DNA of 64,000 nucleotides from Hartmannibacter diazotrophicus (GCF_900231165.1 NZ_LT960614.1:3535501-3599500), one strand, 5' to 3'; counted from the first letter of the stretch, positions 42,873-51,842 are shown. Numbers and translations are program-made. The notes: generated by a model from the sequence alone, not told the origin.

Positions 42873-43962
42873 GACCGAGCACCTCCGCGTTGAGATCGGA
42901 AACAAGCGCCCGTCCGCTCGCCGCATCGAACAGCGTCAAAGTCCGGGCGTTGAAACCGAGCCCCACCCTTTCGCCGGCATGGATGACCTGGTCGGACGGG
43001 ACGCGCGCCTTGAGCTCGCCGTTGAGCGTCATCAGCGTCACGATCTGGGTGGTGCCGAGATATTCGGTCGCCAGAACCTCGCCGCGATAGGCCCCCTCGT
43101 CGGAAAGGATCACATGCTCGGGCCGCACGCCGAGGACAAGATCGCCCTCGCTCCCCTGCCGCTGCCTCGGCACCATGATCGGCTCACCGCCGAGTTCCAC
43201 CGCCGTTGCCCCGTCCGCGACCTTGCCCTTGAAGCGCAGGAAGTTCATCGGCGGCGAGCCGATGAATTCGGCCACGAACATGGTCGCCGGCTTGTCGTAG
43301 ATCGCTTGCGGCGTGCCGAACTGCTCGATGACGCCATGGTTCATGACGACGATCTTGTCGCCCATCTGCATCGCCTCGAGCTGGTCATGGGTGACATAGA
43401 CGGTGGTCGCGTGCATCCGGTCGTGCAGGGCTCGCAGTTCCTCGGCCATATGCTCGCGGAACTCGGCATCGAGCGCACCGAGCGGCTCGTCCATCATGAA
43501 GGCCTTCGGGTTGCGGACGATTGCCCGGCCGAGCGCGACGCGCTGTCGGTCGCCGCCCGAAAGCCCGCCAACCGGCCGGTCGAGGATGTCCGTAATGCCG
43601 AGGATCGACGCCACTTCGGCCACCTTCTTCTTCACCTCGGCGCCCGGCATGCCCTGGCTGATCAGCGGATAGCTGATGTTCTTGCGCACGTTCATGTGCG
43701 GATAGAGGGCGAACATCTGGAAGACGAAGGCGATGTCGCGCTGCGAGGCCGGCCGCTGGCTGACGTCCTCGCCGTCGATGGTGATCTCGCCCGACGTCGG
43801 CAGCTCCAGTCCGGCGATCATGCGCAGCGTCGTCGTCTTGCCGCAGCCGGACGGGCCGAGCAGCATGAAGAACTCGCCGTCCTCGATGGTGAAGGAGGAG
43901 GACTGCACCGCCGTGAAGGCGCCGAATTCCTTGCGAAGGTTACGGATGACGATCTCGGCCAT
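42865..43962 (-). CDS. ABC transporter ATP-binding protein 1 (UgpC/GlpS-like)
   Basis: 365 aa. Walker A GPSGCGKTT, Q-loop FQMFALYP, signature LSGGDRQR, Walker B AFMMDEPLGALD, H-loop YVTHDQLEA and a C-terminal TOBE region (VLGVRPEHVIL). Clearly different from the second ATPase in sequence, so not a recent duplicate. It starts 3 bp after the small membrane protein gene and overlaps the next ATPase by 8 bases. Confidence 0.93.
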   Translation of the reverse strand: MAEIVIRNLRKEFGAFTAVQSSSFTIEDGEFFMLLGPSGCGKTTTLRMIAGLELPTSGEITIDGEDVSQRPASQRDIAFVFQMFALYPHMNVRKNISYPLISQGMPGAEVKKKVAEVASILGITDILDRPVGGLSGGDRQRVALGRAIVRNPKAFMMDEPLGALDAEFREHMAEELRALHDRMHATTVYVTHDQLEAMQMGDKIVVMNHGVIEQFGTPQAIYDKPATMFVAEFIGSPPMNFLRFKGKVADGATAVELGGEPIMVPRQRQGSEGDLVLGVRPEHVILSDEGAYRGEVLATEYLGTTQIVTLMTLNGELKARVPSDQVIHAGERVGLGFNARTLTLFDAASGRALVSDLNAEVLGHG

Positions 43963-43965
43963 GGT

Positions 43966-44154
43966 TCAATCCGGAAAATGCGAGACGACGATGAACATCA
44001 CGGTGCCGGTCAGCGTGACGATGAAGGACCACGTGTAGGCCCAGAGCGCGAAGGGCTGCATCAGCATCACCACGCCGAGCGCGATGATGATCGAGGCGAG
44101 CATCTCCCACGGCCCGCGCCGAAGGCGGAGGAGACCGGAAATCACGTCGCTCAT
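43966..44154 (-). CDS. small membrane protein of the ABC operon (DUF2160-like)
   Basis: 62 aa, two hydrophobic helices (MLASIIIALGVVMLMQPFALWAYTW region split, and FIVTLTGTVMFIVV). ATG 44154 overlaps the permease stop (ATGA), and the next ATPase begins 3 bp on. A small integral membrane protein in this position is characteristic of glycerol-type ABC operons in rhizobia; I match it by position and size more than by sequence. Possibly a stabiliser of the permease pair. Confidence 0.72.
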   Translation of the reverse strand: MSDVISGLLRLRRGPWEMLASIIIALGVVMLMQPFALWAYTWSFIVTLTGTVMFIVVSHFPD

Positions 44155-45089
44155 TTGCGTACCGCTCCGAAGGTGATGCCGCGCAGGAGGTGCTTGCGAA
44201 GCACGATGGTGAAGACCATCACCGGGATGAGGAACAGGGTCGTACCGGCGGCGACCGCCGGCCAGTCCTTGCCGATGCCGATGATCGTCGGGATGAAGGG
44301 CGGCGCCGTCTGCGCCTCGCCGGAGGTCAGCAGCACCGCGAAGGCATATTCGTTCCACGAGAAGATCAGGCAGAAGATCGCGGTCGAGGCGATGCCCGTG
44401 GCGGCTTGCGGCAGCACCACCTTCCAGAAAGCCTGGAAGCGGGTGTAGCCGTCGATCAGCGCGGCTTCCTCGTATTCGCGCGGGATTTCGTCGATGAAGC
44501 CCTTCAGCAGCCAGACCGCGAGCGAGAGGTTGACCGCCGTATAGAGCAGGATCATGCCGAGATGCGTGTCCGAAAGCCCGAGCGTGCGGAACATCAGGAA
44601 GATCGGGATCGCCACCGCAATCGGCGGCATCATCCGGGTCGACAGGATGAAGAAGAGGAGGTCGTCCTTGATCGGCACCTTGAAGCGGCTGAACGCATAG
44701 GCGGCAAGCGTTCCAAGGAAGATCGAAAGGAAGGTCGAGCCGAAACCGATAATGACGGAGTTGACGAAGCGCTCGCCGTATCGCGATGGCCCCGAGATCA
44801 CCATGTCATACTGGCGCACGATTGTGTCGTACCAGGTGTCGGGCGGCCCGATCGTCTCCAGCGCTTCGGGCGTCATCCGGGTGCGGGTGGTGAAGAGATT
44901 GACGTAGCCTTCGAGCGTCGGCTGGAACGTCACCTTGGGCGGATAGGCAATCGCATCGGCCGGCGACTTGAAGCCCGTCGCGACGATCCAGGCAAGCGGC
45001 GCGATGGTGATCAGCGCATAGAGGATGACGAGCGTGCCGGCGATCCATTTCTGCCGCCGTGAGGGCTCGGTAATCGAAACACTGCTCAT
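44151..45089 (-). CDS. carbohydrate ABC transporter permease (MalG-like)
   Basis: 312 aa with six membrane helices. The EAA loop is YEEAALIDGYTRFQAFWKVVLPQAATG and the second-subunit hallmark RMMPPIAVAIPIFLMF is present. ATG 45089 has GGGAGG six bases upstream; the reading from 45137 passes through a palindromic repeat region and is rejected. It pairs with the MalF-like permease encoded 220 bp upstream. Confidence 0.92.
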   Translation of the reverse strand: MSSVSITEPSRRQKWIAGTLVILYALITIAPLAWIVATGFKSPADAIAYPPKVTFQPTLEGYVNLFTTRTRMTPEALETIGPPDTWYDTIVRQYDMVISGPSRYGERFVNSVIIGFGSTFLSIFLGTLAAYAFSRFKVPIKDDLLFFILSTRMMPPIAVAIPIFLMFRTLGLSDTHLGMILLYTAVNLSLAVWLLKGFIDEIPREYEEAALIDGYTRFQAFWKVVLPQAATGIASTAIFCLIFSWNEYAFAVLLTSGEAQTAPPFIPTIIGIGKDWPAVAAGTTLFLIPVMVFTIVLRKHLLRGITFGAVRK

Positions 45090-45144
45090 GCCGTCCCTCC
45101 CATTGTACAGGCGCGATAACACTTTGAAGATGCCCACAATACGG

Positions 45145-45240
45145 CCTCATCCTGAGGAGCACCGCGCCAGCGGTGCGTCTCGAAGGACGGGGCCGCGCTC
45201 GCCCATCGAGACAGCCCTTCGGGCTTCCTCAGGGTGAGGG
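45145..45240. repeat. palindromic intergenic element (CCTCATCCTGAGGA type)
   Basis: Outer arms CCTCATCCTGAGGA (45145-45158) and TCCTCAGGGTGAGG (45226-45239), 13 of 14 pairs; inner arms GTCTCGA (45177-45183) and TCGAGAC (45206-45212). A very common repeat form in Rhizobiales. It splits the two permease genes of one operon. Confidence 0.78.
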
Positions 45241-45309
45241 CGGCAAGAACTCTGTCTGCAGCCACGGTGCCTCTTGTCGACAGAGCAGTATTGGAGTGCA
45301 CGCCGCCCA

Positions 45310-46257
45310 TCACCGTTCCTTCACCTTGTTGAGCGCCTTCACATAGATCGAGGCGAGGCCGAAGACGGTGACGAAGAGGATGATCGCGTAGGCGGAGGCA
45401 TAGCCGGTACGCCACTTCTCGAAGGCCTCGCGCTTGAGGTTGATCGAGGTGAGTTCCGTCACCGAGCCGGGCCCGCCGCCGGTCAGCAGCGTCACCATGT
45501 CGAACATCTTGAAATTCTCGATGCCCCGGAACAGCACCGCCAGCATCAGGAAGGGCAGCACCATCGGCACCGTGATCGTCCAGAACTGACGCCAGGGGCT
45601 CGCCCGGTCGATGGCCGCGGCCTCGTAGATGTAGTCGGGGATCGAGCGCAGACCCGCGAGGCAGATCAGCATCACGAAGGGCGTCCACATCCAGGTGTCG
45701 ACGATCACGATGGACCAGGGCGCGAGATCCACCGAGCCGATCATCGAGAAGGACGACGGATCGACGCCCGTAAAGAACGCGACGACGTAATTGAAGAGGC
45801 CGATCTGCGGCTGGTAGAGGAAGGTCCAGAAGTTGCCCACCACCGCCGGCGACAGCATCATCGGCAGCACGATGATCGTCGTCCAGAGATCGTTGCCCTT
45901 GAATTTCTTGTTGATCAGATAGGCGAGCGCGAAACCGAGAAAAACCTGAAAGATCAGCGTCCAGATCAGGAAATGCGCCGTCACCTGCATCGACAGCCAG
46001 ATGTCGGAGTCGGTCAGGATGCGGACATAGTTGCGCAGCCCTACCCACTCGATGTCGGAATTGGTCCGGTTCGCCCGATAGTTCGTCAGGCTCAGCCGGA
46101 TCGTCCAGACCAGCGGAAAGATGTTGATCGCAAGCAGCAGGGCGATCGTCGGCGCAACGAAGATCCACGCCAGCGTCCGGTCGGACAGGCCGCGGATGCG
46201 GCGGGCGACAGGCTCTGGCGTGGCCCTCGCGATATGATCGATCGGCGTATCCGACAT
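45310..46257 (-). CDS. carbohydrate ABC transporter permease (MalF-like)
   Basis: 315 aa, six helices after a cytosolic N-terminus. The EAA loop is YEAAAIDRASPWRQFWTITVPMVLP and the periplasmic region before it (FFTGVDPSSFSMIGSVDLAP) is short, as in sugar/polyol permeases. Start: ATG 46257 (MSDTPIDHIARAT) is used; ATG 46278 is in frame without a Shine-Dalgarno. Co-transcribed with the binding-protein gene upstream. Confidence 0.9.
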   Translation of the reverse strand: MSDTPIDHIARATPEPVARRIRGLSDRTLAWIFVAPTIALLLAINIFPLVWTIRLSLTNYRANRTNSDIEWVGLRNYVRILTDSDIWLSMQVTAHFLIWTLIFQVFLGFALAYLINKKFKGNDLWTTIIVLPMMLSPAVVGNFWTFLYQPQIGLFNYVVAFFTGVDPSSFSMIGSVDLAPWSIVIVDTWMWTPFVMLICLAGLRSIPDYIYEAAAIDRASPWRQFWTITVPMVLPFLMLAVLFRGIENFKMFDMVTLLTGGGPGSVTELTSINLKREAFEKWRTGYASAYAIILFVTVFGLASIYVKALNKVKER

Positions 46258-46324
46258 GGGATCGTCTTTTCCTGGCATCAGAAGAGGTCTTGCGTTTGGC
46301 GCGGCAGGATTTCAGGCAGCACCA

Positions 46325-46359
46325 TGCCCGAGGCTCGCCGCCTCGAATGCCCCGGGCAC
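46325..46359 (-). other. GC-rich hairpin between the binding-protein and permease genes
   Basis: CGAGGC (46329-46334) pairs with GCCTCG (46340-46345) around a 5-nt loop, and TGCCCG just outside can pair with CGGGCA. It follows the third binding-protein gene in this window; no T-run. Confidence 0.5.
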
Positions 46360-46372
46360 GGTCTGCGATCGG

Positions 46373-47707
46373 TCAGATCTTGCCTTCGTCCTCGAAGTTC
46401 TCGGTCCAGTCCTTGACCAGGCCGTCGAGGGCTTCCTGCGCGGTGCCCTGGCCAGCCACGACATAGTCGTGGAAGCGCTTCTGAGACGCCTGAAGCAGGA
46501 TCGCGTAGGACGGTTCGGCCCAGAAGTCCTTCACGATCGCCATGGAATCGAGGAAGGTCTGCGCATAGGGCTGGCTTTCAGGGAAGTCCGGCGACAGCGT
46601 CACGGCCTTGAGGCACGAGAAGCCGCCCATCTTCCACCAGCGCGCCTGCACGTCGGGCTGGGCGAACCACTTGATATACTCAAGCGCCGCGTCCTTCTTC
46701 TTGGAATAGGAGACGACCGAGATGCCCTGCCCGCCCAACTGTGCGAACTGTTCGCCGTTCGGGCCGGCAGGATTGGGGAAATACCCCGTCTTGCCATGGC
46801 CGACGTCAGCATCGGACTCAAAGCCCGGCCACGTGAAGGCAAAGTTCATCTGCAGCGCCACCTGACCCGACTTGAAGGCGTCGATGCCTTCGGACATGTA
46901 GGTGTTCGACGTGCCGGGAGCGACGCAGCAGTCATAGAGCGACTTGTAGTATTCGAGGCCCGCCACCGCGCCTGGCGAGTTCACGAACCCCTCCATGTCA
47001 TAGGGCTTGTCCGGGTTCTCATACTTGAAGCCGAAGCTGTAGAGCACGTCCATCGCGCCCATGGTGATGCCTTCGGAGCCGCGCTCGGTGTAGATTGAAG
47101 CCCCATAGACCTTCTTGCCGTCGACCTCGCGGCCCTGGAAGAACTCGGCGATGTCCTTCAGTTCGGCAAAGGTCTTTGGCACGGCCAGGTCACGGCCGTA
47201 CTTTTCCTTAAAGGCGGCCTGGATCTCGGGCTTCTCGAACCAGTCCTTGCGGTAGGTCCAGCCGACGACGTCGCCGAAAGCCGGCAGCGCCCAGTAGTTC
47301 GGGCTGTTCTTCGGCCATTCCGAATAGCCGACGACGGTCGCGTCGATGAAGTCGTCCATCTTGATGCCGTTGGCATCGAAGAAGTCGTTGAGCTTGATGT
47401 AGTGACCGTTTTCGGCCGCACCGCCGATCCACTGGCTGTCGCCGATCATCAGGTCGCAGAGCTGGCCGCCGGAGTTCAACTCGTTGAGCATGCGGTCGGC
47501 GAAATTCGGCCACGGCACGAACTCGAAGTGCATCGTGTTGCCGGTCTTGGCCTCGAAATCCTTGCTGAGTTCAACGAGCGCGTTGGCCGGGTCCCAGGAG
47601 GCCCAGCACAGCGTCAGGTCTTCGGCGCGAGCGCCGGTCGTCATCGCGGATGACGCAAAAGTGGATGCCACAGTGAATGCAGCCGCCAGCCATCTGGTGG
47701 ATGTCAT
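46373..47707 (-). CDS. carbohydrate ABC transporter substrate-binding protein
   Basis: 444 aa with a signal peptide (RWLAAAFTVASTFASSAMTT, cleavage near ARA-ED). Cluster-B (MalE/UgpB-like) binding protein: LTLCWASWDPANALVELSKDFEAKTG at the start, QLCDLMIGDSQWIG, YWALPAFGDVVGWTYRKDWF, and AALEYIKWFAQPDVQ near the end. It is shorter than the rhizobial glycerol protein GlpV as I recall it, so glycerol is not certain; neighbouring oxidoreductase, isomerase and dihydroxyacetone kinase suggest a polyol or sugar. The operator pair at 47781-47832 lies 74 bp upstream. Confidence 0.93.
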   Translation of the reverse strand: MTSTRWLAAAFTVASTFASSAMTTGARAEDLTLCWASWDPANALVELSKDFEAKTGNTMHFEFVPWPNFADRMLNELNSGGQLCDLMIGDSQWIGGAAENGHYIKLNDFFDANGIKMDDFIDATVVGYSEWPKNSPNYWALPAFGDVVGWTYRKDWFEKPEIQAAFKEKYGRDLAVPKTFAELKDIAEFFQGREVDGKKVYGASIYTERGSEGITMGAMDVLYSFGFKYENPDKPYDMEGFVNSPGAVAGLEYYKSLYDCCVAPGTSNTYMSEGIDAFKSGQVALQMNFAFTWPGFESDADVGHGKTGYFPNPAGPNGEQFAQLGGQGISVVSYSKKKDAALEYIKWFAQPDVQARWWKMGGFSCLKAVTLSPDFPESQPYAQTFLDSMAIVKDFWAEPSYAILLQASQKRFHDYVVAGQGTAQEALDGLVKDWTENFEDEGKI

Positions 47708-47780
47708 GAAAATCCCTCCCTATGAGCGCCCTGACGGCCATCCTTGTGCGGACGGTCTTTTCCAGGGTTGATCGAAGCCT

Positions 47781-47832
47781 AAATGAGGATCGTACCTCAA
47801 ATCAAGAAAAATTTGAGGTACGATCCTCATTT
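47781..47832. promoter_or_regulatory. paired operator: 22-bp perfect inverted repeat holding two TGAGG-N6-CCTCA dyads
   Basis: Arms 47781-47802 and 47811-47832 are exact complements with an 8-nt spacer. Each arm contains a smaller dyad, TGAGGATCGTACCTCA at 47784-47799 and TGAGGTACGATCCTCA at 47814-47829, whose centres are 30 bp apart, about three helical turns. This fits cooperative binding of a dimeric repressor just upstream of the binding-protein gene; the LacI-type protein encoded at 50363 is the local candidate. A transcript hairpin is the alternative. The remaining 47708-48006 gap shows nothing else. Confidence 0.75.
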
Positions 47833-48006
47833 TGAATTGAGACTCACCAAGTAAATGAACTTTGCCATTTGATTTCAATGAATTGATTAATTTCGGCCTG
47901 CGGATTTGCGAGCCTTCCGAAGCCTCATGACCGGCGGACTGGCCGCCATCGCCTCGCCGACCGCCCTCCCCGCGATCGCGAAGAGGGCGATCGAGACAGG
48001 TCGCGC

Positions 48007-49182
48007 TCAGATCGCCAGCGTCACCCAAGCCCCGTTGCGCCTGGAGGATCGGACACAGGCATCGACGAAGGCGACGCCGGCAAGGCCATCCCGGACGGTC
48101 GGGAACACCACCTCGGGCGGGGTCGCCTCCCCGTTTTGGCGCGCGCGAATGGCGGCAGCAGCCTCCGAATAGATGTTGGCGAAGCCTTCCAGATAGCCCT
48201 CCGGATGGCCTGCGGGAATGCGGCTCATCCGGCCTGATTCCGGTCCGGCGCCAACACCGGCCCGGGTCAATCGCCGCCTCGGCTCGCCGAAGGGCGAATG
48301 CCAGAGATAGTTCGGATCCTCCTGCGCCCACTCCAGCCCGCCCGCGGTGCCGTAGACCCGCAAACGCAGGCCGTTCTCGTGGCCCGGCGCGACCTGGCTG
48401 CACCAGAGCATGCCCTTGGCGCCGCCCTCGAAGCGCAGAAGCACATGGGCATTGTCGTCGACCCGCCGTCCCGGCACGAAGCTGTCGAGATCGGCCGCCA
48501 GTTCCTTCAGCGTCAGACCGCTGACGAAGGATGCGAGATTGAAGGCATGCGTACCGATGTCGCCGGTCGAGCCGCCAGCCCCGGACCGCGCCGGATCGGT
48601 GCGCCATTCCGCCTGCTTGTGGCCGGTCGCCTCGGTCTCCACGGTCAGCCAGTCCTGCGGATACTCCACCTGCACCAGCCGCACGGTCCCGATGTCGCCC
48701 GCCGCAACCATCGCCCGCGCATGGCGGATCATCGGGTAGCCGGTGTAGTTGTGCGTCAGCACGAACAACGCTTCGGACTTCTCGGCGAGCCCGACGAGCT
48801 TGCGCGCGTCCGGCAGCGTCGAGGTCAGCGGCTTGTCGCAGATGACGTGAATGCCGCGCTCCAGGAACGGCTTGGCAGCCGTAAGGTGGATATGGTTGGG
48901 CGTGACGATCGCCACCGCCTCGATGCCCTCCTTGAGCCGCGCCTCGCGCCGCGCCATCGCATTGAAGTCGCCATAGATGCGGTCATCGGCAAGCCCGAGA
49001 TCGCGGCCCGAGGCAAGCGATTTCTCCGCCGTCGAACTGAAACAGCCGGCGACAAGCTCGAAGTGGTCGTCGAGACGGCTTGCCATGCGATGCACGCCGC
49101 CGATGAAGGCGTCGCGCCCGCCGCCGACCATGCCGAGCCGGATGCGCCGCCCGCGCCGGTCCTCTTTTCCCTCGATGGTCAT
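48007..49182 (-). CDS. Gfo/Idh/MocA family oxidoreductase
   Basis: 391 aa NAD(P)-dependent sugar/polyol dehydrogenase. N-terminal Rossmann motif LGMVGGGRDAFIG, then VAIVTPNHIHL and the family hallmark VICDKPLT (active Lys); GGSTGDIGTHAFNLASFVSG carries the catalytic Asp/His of the second domain. It ends 3 bp... the next gene upstream (isomerase) stops at 49186, so the two are co-transcribed. Probably the first oxidation step for the imported substrate, whose identity is unknown. Confidence 0.93.
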   Translation of the reverse strand: MTIEGKEDRRGRRIRLGMVGGGRDAFIGGVHRMASRLDDHFELVAGCFSSTAEKSLASGRDLGLADDRIYGDFNAMARREARLKEGIEAVAIVTPNHIHLTAAKPFLERGIHVICDKPLTSTLPDARKLVGLAEKSEALFVLTHNYTGYPMIRHARAMVAAGDIGTVRLVQVEYPQDWLTVETEATGHKQAEWRTDPARSGAGGSTGDIGTHAFNLASFVSGLTLKELAADLDSFVPGRRVDDNAHVLLRFEGGAKGMLWCSQVAPGHENGLRLRVYGTAGGLEWAQEDPNYLWHSPFGEPRRRLTRAGVGAGPESGRMSRIPAGHPEGYLEGFANIYSEAAAAIRARQNGEATPPEVVFPTVRDGLAGVAFVDACVRSSRRNGAWVTLAI

Positions 49183-49185
49183 CGG

Positions 49186-50244
49186 TCAATCTCCAAATCC
49201 GAGCATTTTCGCATTGGCGGCGTGGTCCGCGCCGCTGCCGGCGAAGTCGTCGAAAGCCTTCTCGGTGACGCGGATGATATGCGAGCGCACGAACGCCGCT
49301 CCCTCGCGCGCCCCGTCTTCCGGATGCTTCAGCGCGCATTCCCATTCGACGACCGCCCAGCCATCGAAGTCATACTGGGCGAGCTTGGAGAAGACCGATC
49401 CGAAATCCACCTGCCCGTCGCCCGGCGAACGGAAGCGTCCGGCCCGGTTCGCCCACGACTGGTAGCCGCCGTAGACGCCCTGCCGGCCGGTCGGATTGAG
49501 CTCCGCGTCCTTGACGTGAAACATGCGGATCCGCTCGTGGTAGATATCGATGTTGTCGAGATAGTCGAGCGCCTGCAGCACATAGTGCGATGGATCGTAG
49601 AGCATGTTGGCGCGGGGATGCCCGCCGACCCGTTCCAGGAACATCTCGAAGCTGATGCCGTCGTGGAGATCCTCGCCCGGATGGATCTCGTAGCAGACAT
49701 CGACGCCCATCTCCTCGGCATGATCGAGGATCGGCCGCCAGCGCCGCGCCAGTTCGTCAAAAGCCGCCTCGACAAGACCCGCTGGGCGTTGCGGCCAGGG
49801 ATAGACATAGGGCCAGGCGAAGGCACCGGAAAAGGTCACATGGGCGGAAATCCCGAGGTTGCGGCTCGCCGTGAGCGCGAGCTTCATCTGCTCGACGGCC
49901 CATTCCTGGCGCGCACCGGGATTGCCGCGAACCTCGGGCACGGCAAATCCGTCGAAGGCGACATCGTAGGCCGGGTGAACCGCCACGAGTTGCCCCTGCA
50001 GATGGGTCGACAGTTCCGTGACGGCGACGCCGGCCTCGGCCGCCTCTCCCTTGAACGTGTCGCAATAGTCCTTGGAACTGGCGGCCTGCTTCAGATCGAA
50101 GAGCCGCCCGTCCCAACTCGGCACCTGGACGCCGACATAGCCGCAATCGGCCGCCCACCGGGTGATCGATTTCCAGGAATTGAACGGAGCTTTGTCTCCG
50201 GCAAACTGCGCCAGAAAAAGCGCAGGCCCCTTGATGGTCTTCAT
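49186..50244 (-). CDS. sugar phosphate isomerase/epimerase (TIM barrel)
   Basis: 352 aa xylose-isomerase-like TIM barrel. Metal/acid residues appear in VDVCYEIHPGEDLHDG, ANMLYDPSHYVLQ, RMFHVKDAELNP and WAVVEWECALKHPED, the Glu/Asp/His/Glu set of the AP-endonuclease-2 superfamily. ATG 50244 has GGGGAGG upstream; the reading from 50325 is discarded. First gene of the catabolic part, 118 bp after the LacI gene. Often partnered with Gfo/Idh enzymes in inositol-like or rare-sugar pathways. Confidence 0.92.
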   Translation of the reverse strand: MKTIKGPALFLAQFAGDKAPFNSWKSITRWAADCGYVGVQVPSWDGRLFDLKQAASSKDYCDTFKGEAAEAGVAVTELSTHLQGQLVAVHPAYDVAFDGFAVPEVRGNPGARQEWAVEQMKLALTASRNLGISAHVTFSGAFAWPYVYPWPQRPAGLVEAAFDELARRWRPILDHAEEMGVDVCYEIHPGEDLHDGISFEMFLERVGGHPRANMLYDPSHYVLQALDYLDNIDIYHERIRMFHVKDAELNPTGRQGVYGGYQSWANRAGRFRSPGDGQVDFGSVFSKLAQYDFDGWAVVEWECALKHPEDGAREGAAFVRSHIIRVTEKAFDDFAGSGADHAANAKMLGFGD

Positions 50245-50362
50245 GCCTTTCCTCCCCTTTTCGTCCGGATTGATGGTCCGCTCCTGTGGAGGGATGTCCG
50301 GATCGCTTCTTCGAGGCCTTGGCATCCTTGGCGCTACGGGCGGCCTCGCACCGCGCGCGCCA

Positions 50363-51391
50363 TCACGGCAGGTTTTCCTTGAGCAGCACCTCGATGCGGA
50401 TGCGCTCCTGCGACTGGATCACGCTGAGGCCGTCGCTCTTGGCCCGAAGCACACGCACGGCGCTGCGCACCAGATGGCCGACGTCCTGCGTGATGATGGC
50501 GGCAAGCTCGTCCCGCTCCAGCGCGTCGCGCGTCTGCGACGTCAACTCGTGGGCAATCACCACGAAATCCTGGAACCGGCCGGTGAGCCGCAGGGATTCG
50601 ATCAGCGCCTTGTTGCCGGAGGCGAGCGAATAGATGCCCACGATGTCGGGATGAACGTCCAGCGACGAGCGCACGATCGCCGCCATCCGCTCCGCGTCGT
50701 CATGCGCTTCGAGCGTCGGCAAGATCTCCAGCGAGCCGAATTTTTCCGCCATCACGGAATCGAAGCCGAAACGCCGTTCAAGACTGTCACGCGCCAGCAG
50801 CGAACTGGTCACGACGAGGATCTTGCCCGTCAGGCCGCGCAGGAAGCGCCCCATCAGCAGGCCGGCCGTCCGCCCGGCGGCGATGCTGTTGACGCCGACG
50901 AAATGGTCGCGGTCCGAGTTCGGCAGGTCGGAAATCAGCGTGACGACAGGAAGCCCCGCCGTCTTCAGCCGGTGCACGGCATCGCGCACCTGCGGCGTTT
51001 CCTGCGCCATGATGGCGACGCCGTCATAGTGCTTGGCATCGATCGTGTTGAGGGTGCGCACCACCTGATGCGGATCGTGGGCCGGCACCTGCAGGACCCT
51101 GACGCTGATCCGGTCGGCGCGCTGGACGTCCGTCGCCTCCCTCAGCGCCGCCTGAAGCAGGCCGACGAACTGTCCCGGCCCCTCCGGCAGGACGAAGGCA
51201 AACCGGTACTGGCGCTGGCGGGCAAGGTTGGCGGCGGAAAGATCGCGGACATAGCCGAGCCGCATGATGGCCGACTGCACCCGGTCCTGCGTCTTCTGGC
51301 GCACGCCCGGCCGGCCGTTCAGAACCCGGTCGACGGTCGCAAGGCTGACCCCGGCTTCGGACGCAATATCGTGGACAGTCGGCTTACCCAT
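50363..51391 (-). CDS. LacI family transcriptional regulator
   Basis: 342 aa. N-terminal helix-turn-helix and hinge: TVHDIASEAGVSLATVDRVLNGRPGVRQKT, with the RLGYVRD segment, then a periplasmic-binding-protein-like sensor domain. The D in ATVDRVLN replaces the more common S, a known subgroup. It sits upstream of the isomerase and oxidoreductase genes on the same strand and probably represses them and the ABC operon in the absence of the sugar. Confidence 0.94.
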   Translation of the reverse strand: MGKPTVHDIASEAGVSLATVDRVLNGRPGVRQKTQDRVQSAIMRLGYVRDLSAANLARQRQYRFAFVLPEGPGQFVGLLQAALREATDVQRADRISVRVLQVPAHDPHQVVRTLNTIDAKHYDGVAIMAQETPQVRDAVHRLKTAGLPVVTLISDLPNSDRDHFVGVNSIAAGRTAGLLMGRFLRGLTGKILVVTSSLLARDSLERRFGFDSVMAEKFGSLEILPTLEAHDDAERMAAIVRSSLDVHPDIVGIYSLASGNKALIESLRLTGRFQDFVVIAHELTSQTRDALERDELAAIITQDVGHLVRSAVRVLRAKSDGLSVIQSQERIRIEVLLKENLP

Positions 51392-51842
51392 CGAAGCTCC
51401 AAGAGCCTGTCCCGCCAGGGCGCCAAACGGCCTTGCGGACCATGCTCCACCGCGATGCCCGAAGCGGGATCTCGCGATCGTTTGCTACGGGCACCTTCTA
51501 ACTGTCTCAAGATTAGGCTGAATTTTTGATGTACGTCAATCATTCCGTCATGGCCCCATCCCCGCGAAATGCTGCGGGAACCCGGGTGATACCGGCGCTG
51601 GACGGCAACAAGTCGGGCCGCGATGGCCGCCGCCTTCCTGCATGGCAACCGGAAAAATGCGACCGCGTGCCCGGGAGAACGTCTCGCGGTCGCAGGGCCC
51701 AGTGTCGCTGGCAACGGCGCGGCCCGCGAATCGAAAAACGGGCCAGCGCATCATCGGCATCGCGCCCATGCCGATCAAGCGGGACGCGGCGGCCCCGCTA
51801 TCGCCAATTCATCCAGTCTGGCGAACAGCGGCCCGAACCGCC
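51392..51842. other. 451-bp gap upstream of the LacI gene
   Basis: TTGATGTACGTCAA at 51526-51539 is a near-palindrome (12 of 14) in an AT-richer patch 135 bp before the LacI start and could be its own operator. The rest, up to the DUF2380-like stop codon, is GC-rich without a supported gene. Confidence 0.4.

Noticed and set aside
45274-46416. 380-codon plus-strand frame opposite the MalF-like permease
   Set aside because: Arg/His/Asp-rich shadow typical of the antisense of a GC-rich membrane-protein gene; the minus strand has all family motifs.
48298-50382. 694-codon plus-strand frame opposite the Gfo/Idh and isomerase genes
   Set aside because: Antisense artefact of GC-rich codons; no recognisable domain, while both minus-strand genes have intact motifs and ribosome sites.
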